Assembly (NCBI RefSeq): GCF_000820165.1 | Contig: NZ_CDDD01000065.1 | Location: forward strand, 1 to 41,559 | DNA: 41,559 nt | Direction: 5' to 3' | From: Aeromonas taiwanensis | GTDB taxonomy: Bacteria > Pseudomonadota > Gammaproteobacteria > Enterobacterales > Aeromonadaceae | In this document: positions 8,703-18,993 of the stretch, in pieces | How positions within the stretch are numbered: position 1 is the first letter of the stretch | How the letters are laid out: each line of letters starts with the position of its first letter | The notes under the pieces: model-generated | The model's input: only the letters and a program-made list of their open reading frames with translations | Databases searched by the model: none | Told to the model about the DNA's origin: nothing | Position numbers and translations under genes: made by a program

Positions 8703-9298
8703 ATCTGCAGCAGTTCAACCAACTGGAGCTCAATGACATCGCGCGCTGGCCCAGGGTCGCCCAGGGCGTGTTCATTTTCTTCTGCTGTGCGCTGCTGGGA
8801 GGGGCCATTTACTACTATGTGATTGCCAGCTCCCTCACGGCCTTGAACCAGGAGGCGGAAAAAGAGACGTCGCTAAAAGCCCAATTCGAGAGCAAGGCGA
8901 TGCTGGCCGCCAATCTGGAGGCATACAGGAAGCAGATGGTGCAGCTGGAGCAGCTGGTGGACGCCCAGCTCAAACAGTTGCCCAACACCCATGAAGTGGC
9001 TGGATTGCTGGATGACATCAGTTTCATTGCCACCGACAACGGTCTCACATTGAACAGGATCAACTGGGAGCCGGAGATCAAACACGAGTTCTCGACCGAA
9101 CTGCCCATGCGCATCGAAGTTGTGGGCACCTATCACGAGCTCGGCAAGTTCACGGCGGACATGGCCGCGTTGCCGCGCATCGTGATCCTGGATTCGTTTC
9201 AGCTCAGTCAGGGCAAGGGACAGGACGACGTGATCGGCATGTCCATGCAGGCCAAAACCTACAAATACAACGGTAAAAGCGTGGAGCAGAAGCCATGA
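8699..9298 (+). CDS. pilO: Type IV pilus assembly protein PilO
   Basis: 199 residues with the usual PilO plan: a short cytoplasmic N-terminus, one membrane span (about residues 20-42, GVFIFFCCALLGGAIYYYVI), a coiled coil (about 48-90) and a ferredoxin-like periplasmic domain. PilO heterodimerises with PilN, and the pair links cytoplasmic PilM to the lipoprotein PilP. Its start overlaps the pilN stop (ATGA) and its own stop overlaps the pilP start in the same way, indicating tight translational coupling. Confidence 0.94.
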   Translation: MNLQQFNQLELNDIARWPRVAQGVFIFFCCALLGGAIYYYVIASSLTALNQEAEKETSLKAQFESKAMLAANLEAYRKQMVQLEQLVDAQLKQLPNTHEVAGLLDDISFIATDNGLTLNRINWEPEIKHEFSTELPMRIEVVGTYHELGKFTADMAALPRIVILDSFQLSQGKGQDDVIGMSMQAKTYKYNGKSVEQKP

Positions 9299-9828
9299 GC
9301 ATGAGAGTGAGCGCACTCCTCTTGTCGGCGCTGTTGTTGACGGCTTGCGGCGGGCAGGAGGACATGGATGAATACGTCAGACAGACCAAGGCAAGGAAGC
9401 CCATTCCGATCGAACCCTTGCCGGAGATAAAGCCGTTCTCGCCCATGGCCTATCAGCGCAACGATCAGCGCAGCCCCTTCATTGCCCCCCAGCCGGAGAC
9501 CAGCTCCAGGATGGATGCCAAGGCCAAGCCTGATTGTGCCCAGATAGTGGCCAATCGGGAGAAGGAAGTGCTGGAACGTTATTCGCTGGCCAGCCTGAGC
9601 ATGAAGGGATCCATCGGCAAGCAAGGGCAGTTATGGGCATTGATCAATACCCCGGACGGGCAAGCCGTGCGTGTCGGGCTCAATCAGCACATGGGGCTGG
9701 ATCAGGGGAGAGTCATCAAGATAACGAATACGCATGTTGACTTGATGGAGACAGTACCGGATGGCAAAGGATGCTGGGTCACCCGAGAAACCCAGCTGGC
9801 CATGGCCAATCTCGACGCAAAACTATGA
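9295..9828 (+). CDS. pilP: Type IV pilus lipoprotein PilP
   Basis: 177 residues. The N-terminal signal ends in a lipobox LLTAC with Cys18 as the expected lipidated residue. A flexible Pro-rich linker follows (KPIPIEPLPEIKPFSPM) and then a beta-rich domain with LASLSMKGSIGKQGQLWALI, typical of PilP. PilP connects the PilN/PilO complex to the N-terminal domains of the secretin PilQ across the periplasm. The start overlaps the pilO stop by ATGA. 16 nt separate it from pilQ. Confidence 0.94.
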   Translation: MSMRVSALLLSALLLTACGGQEDMDEYVRQTKARKPIPIEPLPEIKPFSPMAYQRNDQRSPFIAPQPETSSRMDAKAKPDCAQIVANREKEVLERYSLASLSMKGSIGKQGQLWALINTPDGQAVRVGLNQHMGLDQGRVIKITNTHVDLMETVPDGKGCWVTRETQLAMANLDAKL

Positions 9829-9844
9829 TCAGGGATGAGCAGAG

Positions 9845-12070
9845 ATGAGAACAACAATAAGAAGGATGACCGGTGTGGCGCTGTTGTGTCTGGGCGGATG
9901 CACTCAGGTATGGGCGGTACCCGCGTTGCAGGAGGTCAAGGTGAACCCCCTGCTGGCCGATCAGCTCTTGCTGGAGCTCAGTTTCAGCGAGCCCGTGAGC
10001 GGTTTTACCGACAGGCTATCGTATGAACCCAATCAGCTGCTGTTGCATGTGCCCGGAGCGGTCGGGGCATTGACGGTCAACCCGCTGCCCATCAAGCAAC
10101 AAGGGGTGAACAATCTCAAGGTCGAGGGAAAGGGGCAGGGGCTCGACATCAGGATAGCGCTCGATCAGCTGACCCCTTATCAGGTTCATCAGCAGGGTAA
10201 CAAACTGCTGGTGTCGCTGGGGGAGAAGGCCGGTCAGCCGGTGGCTTCTGCGCCCCCCCCTGCAGCGACCAGCCAGTCTGCGCTCGTCAGAAGTCAGCCG
10301 GTGACCCAATCCGCGTTGATCGACACCCAGCGGGTCGCCCAGAACCAGGCCCAGTATCAGGCACAACCTGTTGTAGCACAGACCCCGGCCGTGGTGCCGG
10401 CTCCTGCCGCTGCCAGCAAGCCCGTGTTGTCCGTCTCGCCCGCCAGCGCGGGAGGCGCCTATTTCAACTCGGTCAAGGGCGTTGATTTTCGTCGTGGCAA
10501 GGAGGGGCAGGGGGAGTTCCTCGTGACCCTGGACAACAGCTCGGCCGCCGTGGACGTCAGCAGCCGCGGTCAGAAGGTGTTTGCCAAGTTCCACGGCACC
10601 CGGGTTCCGGACGATCAGCTCAATCTCATCAATGTGCAGGACTTTGCCACCCCGGTCTCCCAGGTGGAGGTGTTCCGCCAGGGCAACGACACCCTGTTCG
10701 AGCTCTCGGTCAACGGCCAGTTCGATTACCGTTACGATCAGGCCGACAAGATGTTCATCATCGAGGTGAAGAAGCGGGTGGTCACCACGGCGGCCAGGCA
10801 GTATCAGGGCAAGCCGATTTCACTCAACTTCCAGGATATCCCGGTGAGAACCGTGTTGCAGATCATCGCCGATTTCAACAATCTCAACCTGGTGACCACA
10901 GACTCCGTCTCCGGCAACATTACCTTGCGTCTCGACGGCGTGCCCTGGGAGCAGGCGCTCGACATCATCCTCAAGGTGAGGGGGCTGGACAAGCGGCTGG
11001 ACAACAACATCCTGCTGGTGGCACCGGCAGACGAGATCGCTGCCCGCGAGAAGCAGCAGCTGGAGAGCCGCAACCAGGTGGCCGATCTCGCGCCGCTCTA
11101 CACCGAATACCTGCAGATCAACTATGCCAAGGCATCCGAAGTGGCCGCCCTGCTCTCCTCCGAGAGCACCAAGCTGCTCTCTCCCAGAGGGGCGGTGAGT
11201 GTGGATGAGCGTACCAACGTGCTGGTGGTCAAGGACACCGCAGACGTCATCGGCAATGTCAAACGGATGCTGGACATCCTCGACATCCCGGTCAAGCAGG
11301 TGGTGATCGAGGCGCGCATGGTGACCATAGACGACGGCTTCGACGAGGCGTTGGGGGTGCGCTGGGGCGTGACCAAGACGGACGGCCATGGCAACGGCAC
11401 TTCGGGCACCATAGAGGGGAATGACGGCGCCGGCAACAATGACGGCAGCTCCACCATCACCCGTCCAGGTGTGGAAGACAGGCTGAACGTCAACCTGCCG
11501 GTGACCAATGCCGCCGGTACCCTGGCGTTCCAGGTCGCCCGCCTGGCCAATGGCACCCTGCTGGATCTGGAACTGTCCGCCCTCGAGAAGGAGAGCAAGG
11601 CCGAGATCATTGCAAGCCCCAGGGTCACTACCGCCAACCAGAAGCCGGCCCTGATCGAGCAGGGGACCGAGATCCCCTATGTGGAGTCCTCTTCCAGCGG
11701 GGCGACCTCGGTCACCTTCAAGAAGGCGGTCTTGAGTCTCAAGGTCACTCCGCAGATCACCCCGGACAACAGGGTCATCCTCGACTTGACCGTGACCCAG
11801 GACACCAAGGGGGAAACCGTGCCGACCGGTACCGGAGATGCGGTTTCCATCAACGCCCAGTCGATCACCACCCAGGTGCTGGTCAACAATGGCGAGACTC
11901 TGGTGCTGGGGGGTATCTATCAACAGACCATCAAGAGCGACGTCAGCAAGGTGCCGCTGCTGGGAGACATCCCTGGCCTCGGCTATCTGTTCAAGAAAAC
12001 CACCAGTGAAAACAAGAAGCGTGAACTGCTGATTTTCGTGACGCCGAGGATAGTCACCGACGCCCTCTGA
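9845..12070 (+). CDS. pilQ: Type IV pilus secretin PilQ
   Basis: 741 residues. An N-terminal signal peptide (about residues 1-24, ending VWA) precedes an AMIN domain (about 25-120), a Gln/Pro/Ala-rich linker (about 130-200) and a second AMIN-like region (about 205-310). The secretin N0/STN and N1 domains follow (KPISLNFQDIPVRTVLQIIADF, then YAKASEVAALLSS). The C-terminal secretin barrel (about 480-735) carries the signature VPLLGDIPGLGYLFKK. It forms the outer-membrane ring through which the pilus passes; AMIN domains bind peptidoglycan. The signal contains LGGC, which loosely resembles a lipobox, but secretins are normally cleaved by signal peptidase I. Last gene of pilMNOPQ, followed by a U-less hairpin and aroK 191 nt later. 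Confidence 0.95.
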   Translation: MRTTIRRMTGVALLCLGGCTQVWAVPALQEVKVNPLLADQLLLELSFSEPVSGFTDRLSYEPNQLLLHVPGAVGALTVNPLPIKQQGVNNLKVEGKGQGLDIRIALDQLTPYQVHQQGNKLLVSLGEKAGQPVASAPPPAATSQSALVRSQPVTQSALIDTQRVAQNQAQYQAQPVVAQTPAVVPAPAAASKPVLSVSPASAGGAYFNSVKGVDFRRGKEGQGEFLVTLDNSSAAVDVSSRGQKVFAKFHGTRVPDDQLNLINVQDFATPVSQVEVFRQGNDTLFELSVNGQFDYRYDQADKMFIIEVKKRVVTTAARQYQGKPISLNFQDIPVRTVLQIIADFNNLNLVTTDSVSGNITLRLDGVPWEQALDIILKVRGLDKRLDNNILLVAPADEIAAREKQQLESRNQVADLAPLYTEYLQINYAKASEVAALLSSESTKLLSPRGAVSVDERTNVLVVKDTADVIGNVKRMLDILDIPVKQVVIEARMVTIDDGFDEALGVRWGVTKTDGHGNGTSGTIEGNDGAGNNDGSSTITRPGVEDRLNVNLPVTNAAGTLAFQVARLANGTLLDLELSALEKESKAEIIASPRVTTANQKPALIEQGTEIPYVESSSSGATSVTFKKAVLSLKVTPQITPDNRVILDLTVTQDTKGETVPTGTGDAVSINAQSITTQVLVNNGETLVLGGIYQQTIKSDVSKVPLLGDIPGLGYLFKKTTSENKKRELLIFVTPRIVTDAL

Positions 12071-12102
12071 AAACTTTACATGTGAGAGCAAAACACATAT
12101 AA

Positions 12103-12133
12103 CCTTACGCCCCGATGAGGCTGGGGCGTAAGG
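12103..12133 (+). other. Strong hairpin without U-tract between pilQ and aroK
   Basis: A perfect 11-bp stem CCTTACGCCCC (12103-12113) / GGGGCGTAAGG (12123-12133) encloses a 9-nt loop. No T-run follows (the next bases are GCTGCGG). It is therefore not a classical rho-independent terminator; it may stabilise the pilQ mRNA 3' end or act with Rho. Confidence 0.6.
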
Positions 12134-12261
12134 GCTGCGGTTGCCAGTCCTGGTTTCTATTGAGATAATCCCCCTCCTGATCCATCGCAAGATAAGGTTC
12201 ATAGGTACCCCGGTCGAGAGTTTACCGGGGCCATACAGTTTGTAATTACTAACGAAAAGAC

Positions 12262-12780
12262 ATGGCTGAGAAACGCAATATTTTCCTGATAGGTCCCATG
12301 GGTGCGGGCAAGAGCACCATAGGTAGACATCTGGCAGAACAACTGCACATGGAGTTTTTCGACTCGGATCATGAAATTGAGCGCCGCAGTGGTGCCGATA
12401 TCGGCTGGGTGTTCGATGTTGAGGGTGAAGAGGGTTTCCGGATCCGCGAAGAGAAGGTGATCGGTGAACTTGCCGAGCATCAGGGTATCGTGCTGGCAAC
12501 GGGTGGCGGTGCCATCAAGAGCCGCGAGACCCGCAACAAGCTCTCTGCCCGTGGCATCGTTGTCTACCTCGAAACCACCATTGAAAAGCAATTGGCGCGG
12601 ACCCAGAGAGACAAGCGTCGCCCCCTGCTGCAAACCGAAGAGCCGCCCCGGGAAGTGCTGGAGCGTCTGGCTCTCGAGCGCAACGCCCTGTATGAAGAAG
12701 TCGCCGACTTTGTCATCCAGACAGATGATCAGAGTGCAAAAGTTGTCGCCAATCAAATCGTCAAGTTGATCGGCATGTAA
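12262..12780 (+). CDS. aroK: Shikimate kinase I
   Basis: 172 residues, the normal length. The enzyme phosphorylates shikimate to shikimate-3-phosphate with ATP, the fifth step of the common aromatic pathway. The Walker A loop is GPMGAGKST (residues 11-19). FDSDHEIE follows, with the shikimate-binding Asp. ATGGGA is the Gly-rich substrate loop. The lid region contains RDKRRPLL. The ATG at 12262 gives the usual AroK N-terminus [16 protein letters not shown]. aroB follows after 17 nt, the conserved aroK-aroB order, and damX overlaps aroB, so aroK-aroB-damX is probably one transcript. Confidence 0.96.
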   Translation: MAEKRNIFLIGPMGAGKSTIGRHLAEQLHMEFFDSDHEIERRSGADIGWVFDVEGEEGFRIREEKVIGELAEHQGIVLATGGGAIKSRETRNKLSARGIVVYLETTIEKQLARTQRDKRRPLLQTEEPPREVLERLALERNALYEEVADFVIQTDDQSAKVVANQIVKLIGM

Positions 12781-12797
12781 TCCATTAGAGGACGTCC

Positions 12798-13880
12798 ATG
12801 GAAAGGTTGAAGGTCGAACTGGGTGAACGCAGCTACCGGATTGAGATAGCTGCTGGTCTGTTGCAACGTCCCGAGGTACTGGCGCAGACGATCAGGGGCA
12901 AGCGGGTCATGATAGTGACCAACACCGTGGTCGCGCCCCTGTATCTCGAGCAGATCATCCAGTTGTTGCCCGGCTTTCAGGTGGAACACCTGATACTGCC
13001 GGACGGCGAGGCCTACAAGACTCTGGCGACCTTCGAGCGGATCATGTCCGCTTTGCTGGAAACCAGCCATGGCCGTGACACCACCCTCATCGCTCTGGGG
13101 GGCGGCGTGATAGGCGACGTTGTGGGCTTTGCTGCGGCAAGCTATCAACGAGGCATTCCGTTTATCCAGGTGCCGACCACGCTGCTCTCCCAGGTCGACT
13201 CTTCCGTCGGCGGCAAGACCGCCGTCAACCATCCCCTCGGCAAAAACATGGTGGGCGCCTTCTATCAGCCCAAGCATGTGATCATCGACACCGACTGCCT
13301 CAAGACATTGCCGGCCCGTGAGTTTGCCGCCGGCATGGCCGAGGTGATCAAGTACGGCATCATCTGGGATGAGCCCTTCTTCTCCTGGCTCGAAGCCAAC
13401 ATGACGCGCCTGCAAGAGCTCGATGCCGATGCACTCTCCTACGCCATTCGCCGTTGCTGCGAGATCAAGGCCGAGGTGGTCGGGCAGGACGAGACCGAGC
13501 AGGGGGTGCGCGCACTGCTGAATCTGGGCCATACCTTTGGCCATGCCATCGAGGCAGAGCAGGGTTACGGTAACTGGCTGCACGGCGAAGCCGTAGCGGC
13601 GGGCACCATGCTGGCGGCGGACACGGCCCTGGCCCGTGGCGACATGACCGCAGAGGAAGTGGCGCGGGTCCGCGCCCTGTTGCTGGCGGCCAATCTGCCG
13701 GTGACGGCGCCGCCCGAGATGGACTTTGCCGCCTTCATTCGCCATATGCGCCGCGACAAGAAGGTGCTGGAAGGCAAGCTGCGACTGGTACTGCCGGTCG
13801 GGATCGGACGGGCACAGGTCGTGGCCGATGTGACGGATGCGCAATTGATGGCGGTGATCGAGTCTGGTCGTGACCACTAA
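12798..13880 (+). CDS. aroB: 3-dehydroquinate synthase
   Basis: 360 residues. The enzyme turns DAHP into 3-dehydroquinate using NAD+ as catalytic cofactor and a bound metal. The nucleotide-binding loop is [15 protein letters not shown] (about residues 96-110). The substrate loop is [13 protein letters not shown]. Metal ligands are expected at the Glu of GMAEVIKYG, the His of [11 protein letters not shown] and the His of WLHGEAVA, all present. The stop at 13878-13880 lies inside the start of damX, indicating coupling. Confidence 0.96.
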   Translation: MERLKVELGERSYRIEIAAGLLQRPEVLAQTIRGKRVMIVTNTVVAPLYLEQIIQLLPGFQVEHLILPDGEAYKTLATFERIMSALLETSHGRDTTLIALGGGVIGDVVGFAAASYQRGIPFIQVPTTLLSQVDSSVGGKTAVNHPLGKNMVGAFYQPKHVIIDTDCLKTLPAREFAAGMAEVIKYGIIWDEPFFSWLEANMTRLQELDADALSYAIRRCCEIKAEVVGQDETEQGVRALLNLGHTFGHAIEAEQGYGNWLHGEAVAAGTMLAADTALARGDMTAEEVARVRALLLAANLPVTAPPEMDFAAFIRHMRRDKKVLEGKLRLVLPVGIGRAQVVADVTDAQLMAVIESGRDH

Positions 13881-15459
13881 CAAACTGCTCAAACTGCCTT
13901 CCCAGCGGCAGCTGGTCGACCGGCTGCTGCACCTGATTGAGTTCAATCACCCCTTCATCTTCCTCTCTGGCAAACCGGGCAGCGGTCGTGGCACGCTCTG
14001 CGAGTCACTGCTTGCCCAGCTGCCCGAGTCGGTGCGGGTAGCGAGCCTCATCGGCAGCCCTGCCATGAAGATGGCAGATGTGCGCCAGCTGCTGCTGCAG
14101 CAGGTGGTGGTGCGTCCCCTGTTCAATCCTCAGGACGCGCTGGCGGACAGTTTCTTCCGCATGCTGGGCGACAAGCCCGCCAGCTTGCTGCTCATCATCG
14201 AGCGCGCCGACACGCTGCCTGCCGAGCTGGTGGGGGAGTTGTGGGCGCTCTGTCGTCACAATGACACCCTGGCTTCTCCCCATAAACTGGCCATCCTGCT
14301 CTCCGGCGGTGACGACTGGTGTCGCACCCAGAAGAGTGGCCTCAAGGGACGAGCCATGCCCGCCCTCGAGCTGGAGGTCGCGCCACTGAGCGCGCCGGAG
14401 CAGCGCATCTTCTTGTATGAAAAGGCCAAGGAGCTCAAGATACCGACGGCCCTCTTGCCCAAGCCGAAAGTGGAAGAGATCCTGAGTGGGGCGGGCGGAC
14501 ACCCTTCCGCCATCATGCAGTTACTGGAGGATATCATGACCGACAGAAGGCCCAAGAAACGTCCGGCCCCATTGCCCGTCAAGAAGATGGCAACCGTGCT
14601 TGCCCTGGTGGCGGCCGGCTTGCTGACCCTGAGTTACCTGCCCCTGTTCGATGAAGGGAGCAAGGATGATACCCAGGCATCGTCCCAGGGGATGGCGTTG
14701 CCCGACCCCGTCACGACGGATCCGCTGAACGTCGGCACGGCGAGTGCAGCCCAAGGCACCCAGGAGAGCGGCGCCAGCACCGGCACCTCGACAAGCAATC
14801 AGGTCGCCCGGGATTGGCAGTCCGATGCCAAGCCTTTGCCCAAGAAGGTCGAAAGCGAGACGGTCACCACGGAATCGACCAATTACGAGGGGCGCCGTGT
14901 GGTTATCTCCGACGAAGTGGTCGAGAAACTGATGAAGCAGCCCAGCGTCAGCGGCGCCCTGCCCACGACGGTGGTGGACGAGCTGGTGGGGGGCTCCCGG
15001 GCGGTGCCAACCCAGACGACGCAGCCCAATATGCAGCCCAATATGCAGACCAATGCGCAGACTAAGGCGCAAGGCAGCACGCCGCCAGCCAAACCGGCCG
15101 AGCAGGGGAGTGTGGCCAAGCCTGCTCCCGGCACGACGGCTGCGGCGCCGGCCCCCAGAGTGGCCTTGACGCCGGTCGCGACCCTCAACCAGAAGTCGAA
15201 GAGTCACTACAGCATTCAGCTGATGGGGGCGAGCAACACCAAGGCCGTCGACAGCTTCGTGGCGGAACACGGGCTGGCGGGCAAGGTCTGGGTCTACAAG
15301 ACGAGTTTCCGTGGCAGTCCCTGGTATGTGGTGGTACAGGGAGACTACGCCAGCAGCACCCAGGCCAAGGCGGCTATTCGCAAACTCACCCCCGCCTTGC
15401 TGAAGGGACAACCCTGGCCCAAGTCATTTGCCCAGATACAAAAAGAACTGAAGCAATAG
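13870..15459 (+). CDS. damX: SPOR-domain cell division protein DamX
   Basis: 529 residues, longer than the 428 of E. coli DamX. The N-terminal half resembles an ExeA-like AAA ATPase with a Walker A-like loop GKPGSGRGT (residues 34-42) and [12 protein letters not shown] as Walker B-like strand. A single membrane span follows (about 238-257, [18 protein letters not shown]), then a long low-complexity Ser/Thr/Gln/Pro linker. The C-terminal SPOR domain (about 448-525, [15 protein letters not shown]...WYVVVQGDY) binds septal peptidoglycan with stripped glycans. DamX thus acts at the division ring. The start is a GTG at 13870 inside the 3' end of aroB, the only start that keeps the ATPase N-terminus. 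The linker contains short QPNM/QTNA repeats. It is followed by a terminator and dam. Confidence 0.92.
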   Translation: MTTNKLLKLPSQRQLVDRLLHLIEFNHPFIFLSGKPGSGRGTLCESLLAQLPESVRVASLIGSPAMKMADVRQLLLQQVVVRPLFNPQDALADSFFRMLGDKPASLLLIIERADTLPAELVGELWALCRHNDTLASPHKLAILLSGGDDWCRTQKSGLKGRAMPALELEVAPLSAPEQRIFLYEKAKELKIPTALLPKPKVEEILSGAGGHPSAIMQLLEDIMTDRRPKKRPAPLPVKKMATVLALVAAGLLTLSYLPLFDEGSKDDTQASSQGMALPDPVTTDPLNVGTASAAQGTQESGASTGTSTSNQVARDWQSDAKPLPKKVESETVTTESTNYEGRRVVISDEVVEKLMKQPSVSGALPTTVVDELVGGSRAVPTQTTQPNMQPNMQTNAQTKAQGSTPPAKPAEQGSVAKPAPGTTAAAPAPRVALTPVATLNQKSKSHYSIQLMGASNTKAVDSFVAEHGLAGKVWVYKTSFRGSPWYVVVQGDYASSTQAKAAIRKLTPALLKGQPWPKSFAQIQKELKQ

Positions 15460-15475
15460 CCAGCCGCCCGGAGAA

Positions 15476-15500
15476 GGGGGTAGAATCACCCCCCTTTTTT
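15476..15500 (+). terminator. Rho-independent terminator after damX
   Basis: Stem GGGGGT (15476-15481) / ACCCCC (15488-15493) is followed by one more C and six T's. It lies 16 nt after the damX stop and 30 nt before dam, so dam may need its own promoter or depend on read-through. Confidence 0.8.
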
Positions 15501-15529
15501 GGGCATTGCCTTGTCAACACCGGATATCC

Positions 15530-16402
15530 ATGAAAAAAACACGCGCGTTTTTAAAATGGGCCGGGGGAAAATACTCCCTGGTCGAAGAGATCGCCGAGCG
15601 CTTGCCGGCCGGGCGTGTGTTGCTGGAGCCCTTCGTCGGGGCGGGGTCCGTGTTCCTCAACACGGATTATGATGCCTATGTGCTCAACGACATCAATCCG
15701 GATCTCATCGGTCTCTACAACCATCTCAAGGAGCAGCCTGATCGCTTCATCGCCGAGGCGCGCAAGCTGTTCGTGGCCGAGCACAACCACAAGACCGCCT
15801 ACTACCGTCTGCGCACCCAGTTCAACCAGGCCGAGGCCGGGTTCGAGCGTGCCCAGTTGTTCCTGTTCCTGAACCGCCACGGTTTCAACGGCTTGTGCCG
15901 TTACAACAAGAAGGGCGGGTTCAACGTTCCCTTCGGCTCCTACAAGAAGCCCTACTTCCCGGAGAAGGAGCTGTGGGCCTTCGCCGAGAAGGCGCAGAAG
16001 GCGACCTTCATCTGCGAGAGCTATGCCGATGCCATGGCGCGCGCCGAGGAAGACTGGGTGATCTACTGCGATCCCCCCTATGCCCCCCTCTCCACCACGG
16101 CGAGTTTCACCACCTACTCGGCGGGCGGCTTTACCCTGGACGATCAGGCCCTGCTGGCCCGGCTGGCACGCCATACCGCCGCCCACAAGGGGGTACCGGT
16201 ACTCATCAGCAACCACGACATCGAGTTGACCAGGGAGCTCTATCGCGGGGCCCGGCTGGACGAGATCCTGGTCAAGCGCACCATCAGCCGCAACGGCGGC
16301 GGGCGCAACAAGGTGGCCGAGTTGCTGGCGCTCTATCCTCCTGGCATCGAGCCCGAGCAGGGCTATTATCCCGGCGAGGCGGAACTGGTCGTCGTCGGCT
16401 GA
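15530..16402 (+). CDS. dam: DNA adenine methyltransferase (GATC)
   Basis: 290 residues. Dam methylates the adenine N6 of GATC, directing mismatch repair and replication timing. Motif I for S-adenosylmethionine binding is LLEPFVGAGSVF (about residues 31-42); N-terminal LKWAGGKYSL is the other SAM-site element. The catalytic motif IV is DPPY starting at Asp181, the same position as in E. coli Dam. YNKKGGFNVPFG (about 125-136) contributes to DNA recognition. The ATG at 15530 gives the standard MKKTRAFLKWAGGK start. Gene order damX-dam-rpe-gph-trpS is the same as in E. coli. Confidence 0.96.
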   Translation: MKKTRAFLKWAGGKYSLVEEIAERLPAGRVLLEPFVGAGSVFLNTDYDAYVLNDINPDLIGLYNHLKEQPDRFIAEARKLFVAEHNHKTAYYRLRTQFNQAEAGFERAQLFLFLNRHGFNGLCRYNKKGGFNVPFGSYKKPYFPEKELWAFAEKAQKATFICESYADAMARAEEDWVIYCDPPYAPLSTTASFTTYSAGGFTLDDQALLARLARHTAAHKGVPVLISNHDIELTRELYRGARLDEILVKRTISRNGGGRNKVAELLALYPPGIEPEQGYYPGEAELVVVG

Positions 16403-16408
16403 GTCATC

Positions 16409-16430
16409 AACGGTCCCTGCGGGGACCGTT
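16409..16430 (+). terminator. Hairpin after dam, weak terminator
   Basis: Stem AACGGTCCC (16409-16417) / GGGACCGTT (16422-16430), 9 bp, loop of 4. The tail (GTCGTATCGG) is not U-rich, so termination would be weak or factor-dependent. About 190 nt then separate it from rpe. Confidence 0.45.
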
Positions 16431-16618
16431 GTCGTATCGGTGGCGTAGGCGGGGGATGGGGTTTGTGCGGTAGGGGCGTTGTCTGCCTCATTCGTGGGCC
16501 CTGTCTGCCGGCGGCAAGCACGGCGGCCTGTTTCCGTTGTAGATGCGGGTCGTTTTCATCGCCCTTTTGCGATAAAATTGCGCCGTTTTTTCTGCCACGC
16601 TGCCAATGGATGACGCTG

Positions 16619-17290
16619 ATGAAAGACTTTCTGATTGCCCCCTCTATCCTCTCCGCCGACTTTGCCCGCCTGGGCGAGGACGTGGCCAAGGTGCTGGCCG
16701 CCGGAGCCGACGTGGTGCACTTCGACGTGATGGACAACCATTATGTCCCCAACCTGACCATAGGCCCCATGGTGTGCCAGGCCCTGCGCGACTACGGCAT
16801 CCAGGCCCCCATCGACGTGCACCTCATGGTCAAGCCGGTGGATCGCATCGTGCCCGACTTCGCCAAGGCGGGTGCCAATCTGATCACCTTCCATCCGGAA
16901 GCCTCCGATCACGTGGATCGCACTCTGGGCCTCATCAAGGAGCAGGGCTGCCAGGCCGGTCTGGTGCTGAACCCCGCCACGCCGCTCACCTGCCTCGAAT
17001 ACGTGATGGACAAGCTGGACGTGATCCTGCTGATGTCGGTCAACCCGGGCTTCGGTGGCCAGAGCTTCATCCCCGGCACCCTCGCCAAGCTGCGCCAGGT
17101 GCGCCGTCTGATCGACGAGAGTGGCCGCGACATCCGTCTGGAGATCGACGGTGGCGTCAAGGTCGAGAACATCCGCGAGATCGCGGCCGCCGGTGCGGAC
17201 ATGTTCGTGGCGGGCTCCGCCATCTTCGGCAAGCCGGACTACAAGGCGGTGATCGACGAGATGCGGGCGGAGCTGTCCCATGTCCGTTGA
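16619..17290 (+). CDS. rpe: Ribulose-phosphate 3-epimerase
   Basis: 223-residue TIM barrel interconverting ribulose-5-phosphate and xylulose-5-phosphate in the pentose phosphate pathway. Signature strands are visible in order: [35 protein letters not shown] (metal His and Asp), [26 protein letters not shown] and LEIDGGVK (second catalytic Asp), then [10 protein letters not shown] for phosphate binding. I chose the ATG at 16619 ([10 protein letters not shown]) because it matches the family start; an in-frame ATG three codons earlier at 16610 is possible. The stop overlaps the gph start by 11 bp. Confidence 0.96.
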   Translation: MKDFLIAPSILSADFARLGEDVAKVLAAGADVVHFDVMDNHYVPNLTIGPMVCQALRDYGIQAPIDVHLMVKPVDRIVPDFAKAGANLITFHPEASDHVDRTLGLIKEQGCQAGLVLNPATPLTCLEYVMDKLDVILLMSVNPGFGGQSFIPGTLAKLRQVRRLIDESGRDIRLEIDGGVKVENIREIAAAGADMFVAGSAIFGKPDYKAVIDEMRAELSHVR

Positions 17291-17945
17291 GCGTCCCTTT
17301 GACCTGGTGCTGTTCGACCTCGACGGCACCCTGATCGACAGCGCTCCCCAGCTGGCGCTGGCGGTCAACCGTACCCTGGCGGATCTGGGTCTGGCCGAGG
17401 CCGACGAGGCCGTGGTACGCACCTGGGTCGGCAATGGCGCCGACAAGCTGATCCAGCGCGCGCTGGATTACCGCGAGGCGCCCACGCTGTTTGCCCGCGC
17501 CCGCGCCCTGTTTGACCAGCACTACCAGGCCTGCCTGCTGGAAGGGCTGGCCATGTATGAGGGGGTCGAGCAGAGCCTGCGTCGCCTGCAGACCCTGGGT
17601 TACCAACAGGCCGTGGTGACCAACAAGCCGAGCCACTTCGTGCAGCCCATCCTCGATGCCCTCGGCATCGGCGACTGCTTCGCCCTCTGGCTGGGGGGCA
17701 ACTGCGTGCCCGTCAAGAAGCCGAGCCCGGAGCCGCTGCTGCACGCCTGCCACGAGCTCGGCGTCAGCCCCTCCCGCACCCTGATGGTGGGGGACTCCGA
17801 AAATGACGTGCTGGCCGCCCAGGCTGCCGGCATGAAGGTGGTGGGGCTCACCTATGGCTACAACTATGGCCGTCCCATTGCAGATTCCCGCCCGGACTGG
17901 GTATGCGAGCAGTTTGCACAGCTCGATGCCCTGCTGGCCGAATAA
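17280..17945 (+). CDS. gph: Phosphoglycolate phosphatase
   Basis: 221 residues of the HAD superfamily with a C1 cap. The nucleophile and acid/base are Asp13 and Asp15 in [15 protein letters not shown]. Motif II is AVVTNKP, motif III the Lys of VKKPSPEPL, and motif [17 protein letters not shown]. Gph removes 2-phosphoglycolate formed during repair of oxidised DNA ends. It overlaps rpe and lies 17 nt before trpS, as in E. coli, so rpe-gph-trpS is probably one transcript. Confidence 0.94.
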   Translation: MSVERPFDLVLFDLDGTLIDSAPQLALAVNRTLADLGLAEADEAVVRTWVGNGADKLIQRALDYREAPTLFARARALFDQHYQACLLEGLAMYEGVEQSLRRLQTLGYQQAVVTNKPSHFVQPILDALGIGDCFALWLGGNCVPVKKPSPEPLLHACHELGVSPSRTLMVGDSENDVLAAQAAGMKVVGLTYGYNYGRPIADSRPDWVCEQFAQLDALLAE

Positions 17946-17962
17946 CAAGGATCAACACATTC

Positions 17963-18967
17963 ATGGCTAAACCAATCGTATTGAGCGGGGCCCAACCCTC
18001 GGGCCAGCTGACCATAGGCAACTACATGGGCGCCCTGCGCCAGTGGGTCAGCATGCAGGACGAGTTCGACTGCCTCTACTGCATCGTCGATCTGCACGCC
18101 ATCACCACCCGCCAGGAGCCCGCCGCCCTGCGCAAGGCCTGCCTCGACGCCGCCGCCCTCTATCTGGCGGTCGGCATCGACCCGGCCAAGAGCACCGTCT
18201 TCATCCAGTCCCACGTGCCCCAGCACGCAGAGCTCGGCTGGATCCTGAACTGCTACACCCAGATGGGTGAACTTTCCCGCATGACCCAGTTCAAGGACAA
18301 GTCCGCCCGCTTCGAGAACAACGTCAACGTCGGTCTGTTCGGCTATCCGGTGCTGATGGCGGCGGACATCCTGCTCTACCAGGCCAATCAGGTGCCGGTC
18401 GGCAACGACCAGAAGCAGCATCTGGAGCTGACCCGCGACATCTGCACCCGCTTCAACAACCTGTACGGCGAGGTGTTCACCCTGCCGGAGCCCTTCATCC
18501 CGACCGAAGGGGCCCGGGTGATGAGTCTGCAGGATCCTACCAAGAAGATGTCCAAATCCGACGACAACGAGGCGAACTTCATCGGCCTGCTGGAAGATCC
18601 CAAGCAGATCGTCAAGAAGATCAAACGGGCGATGACCGACTCCGACGAGCCGGCTGTGGTGCGCTTCGATCCCGAGAACAAGCCGGGGGTCTCCAACCTG
18701 CTGACCCTGATGTCCGGGGTGACCGGTCGCTCCATCCCCGAGCTCGAGCAGCACTTCGAAGGCAAGATGTACGGCCACCTCAAGAGCGAGACGGCGGATG
18801 CTGTGGTCGCCTTGCTGGAGCCCATCCAGGCACGCTTCCGCGAGCTGCGTCAGGATGAGGCTCACCTGCAGGCCATTTTGGCGGCTGGCGCACAAAAGGC
18901 ACGGGAAAGGGCTGAAAAAACCCTGGCCAGTGTATATGATGTCGTCGGCTTCGTTCCTCGAGCCTGA
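17963..18967 (+). CDS. trpS: Tryptophanyl-tRNA synthetase
   Basis: 334-residue class Ic aminoacyl-tRNA synthetase that charges tRNA-Trp. The HIGH-like signature is TIGN at residues 17-20 within [23 protein letters not shown] occupies residues 195-199. These positions match the E. coli enzyme. The ATG at 17963 gives [14 protein letters not shown]; upstream in-frame codons lie inside the gph tail. It ends the rpe-gph-trpS group and is followed by a terminator. Confidence 0.97.
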   Translation: MAKPIVLSGAQPSGQLTIGNYMGALRQWVSMQDEFDCLYCIVDLHAITTRQEPAALRKACLDAAALYLAVGIDPAKSTVFIQSHVPQHAELGWILNCYTQMGELSRMTQFKDKSARFENNVNVGLFGYPVLMAADILLYQANQVPVGNDQKQHLELTRDICTRFNNLYGEVFTLPEPFIPTEGARVMSLQDPTKKMSKSDDNEANFIGLLEDPKQIVKKIKRAMTDSDEPAVVRFDPENKPGVSNLLTLMSGVTGRSIPELEQHFEGKMYGHLKSETADAVVALLEPIQARFRELRQDEAHLQAILAAGAQKARERAEKTLASVYDVVGFVPRA

Positions 18968-18993
18968 CATACTGGGAAGGTGTAGTCGTAGAG

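Noticed and set aside
10820..12499. 559-codon minus-strand open frame opposite pilQ and crossing into aroK
   Set aside because: It crosses two functional genes and an intergenic hairpin and shows no recognisable domain.
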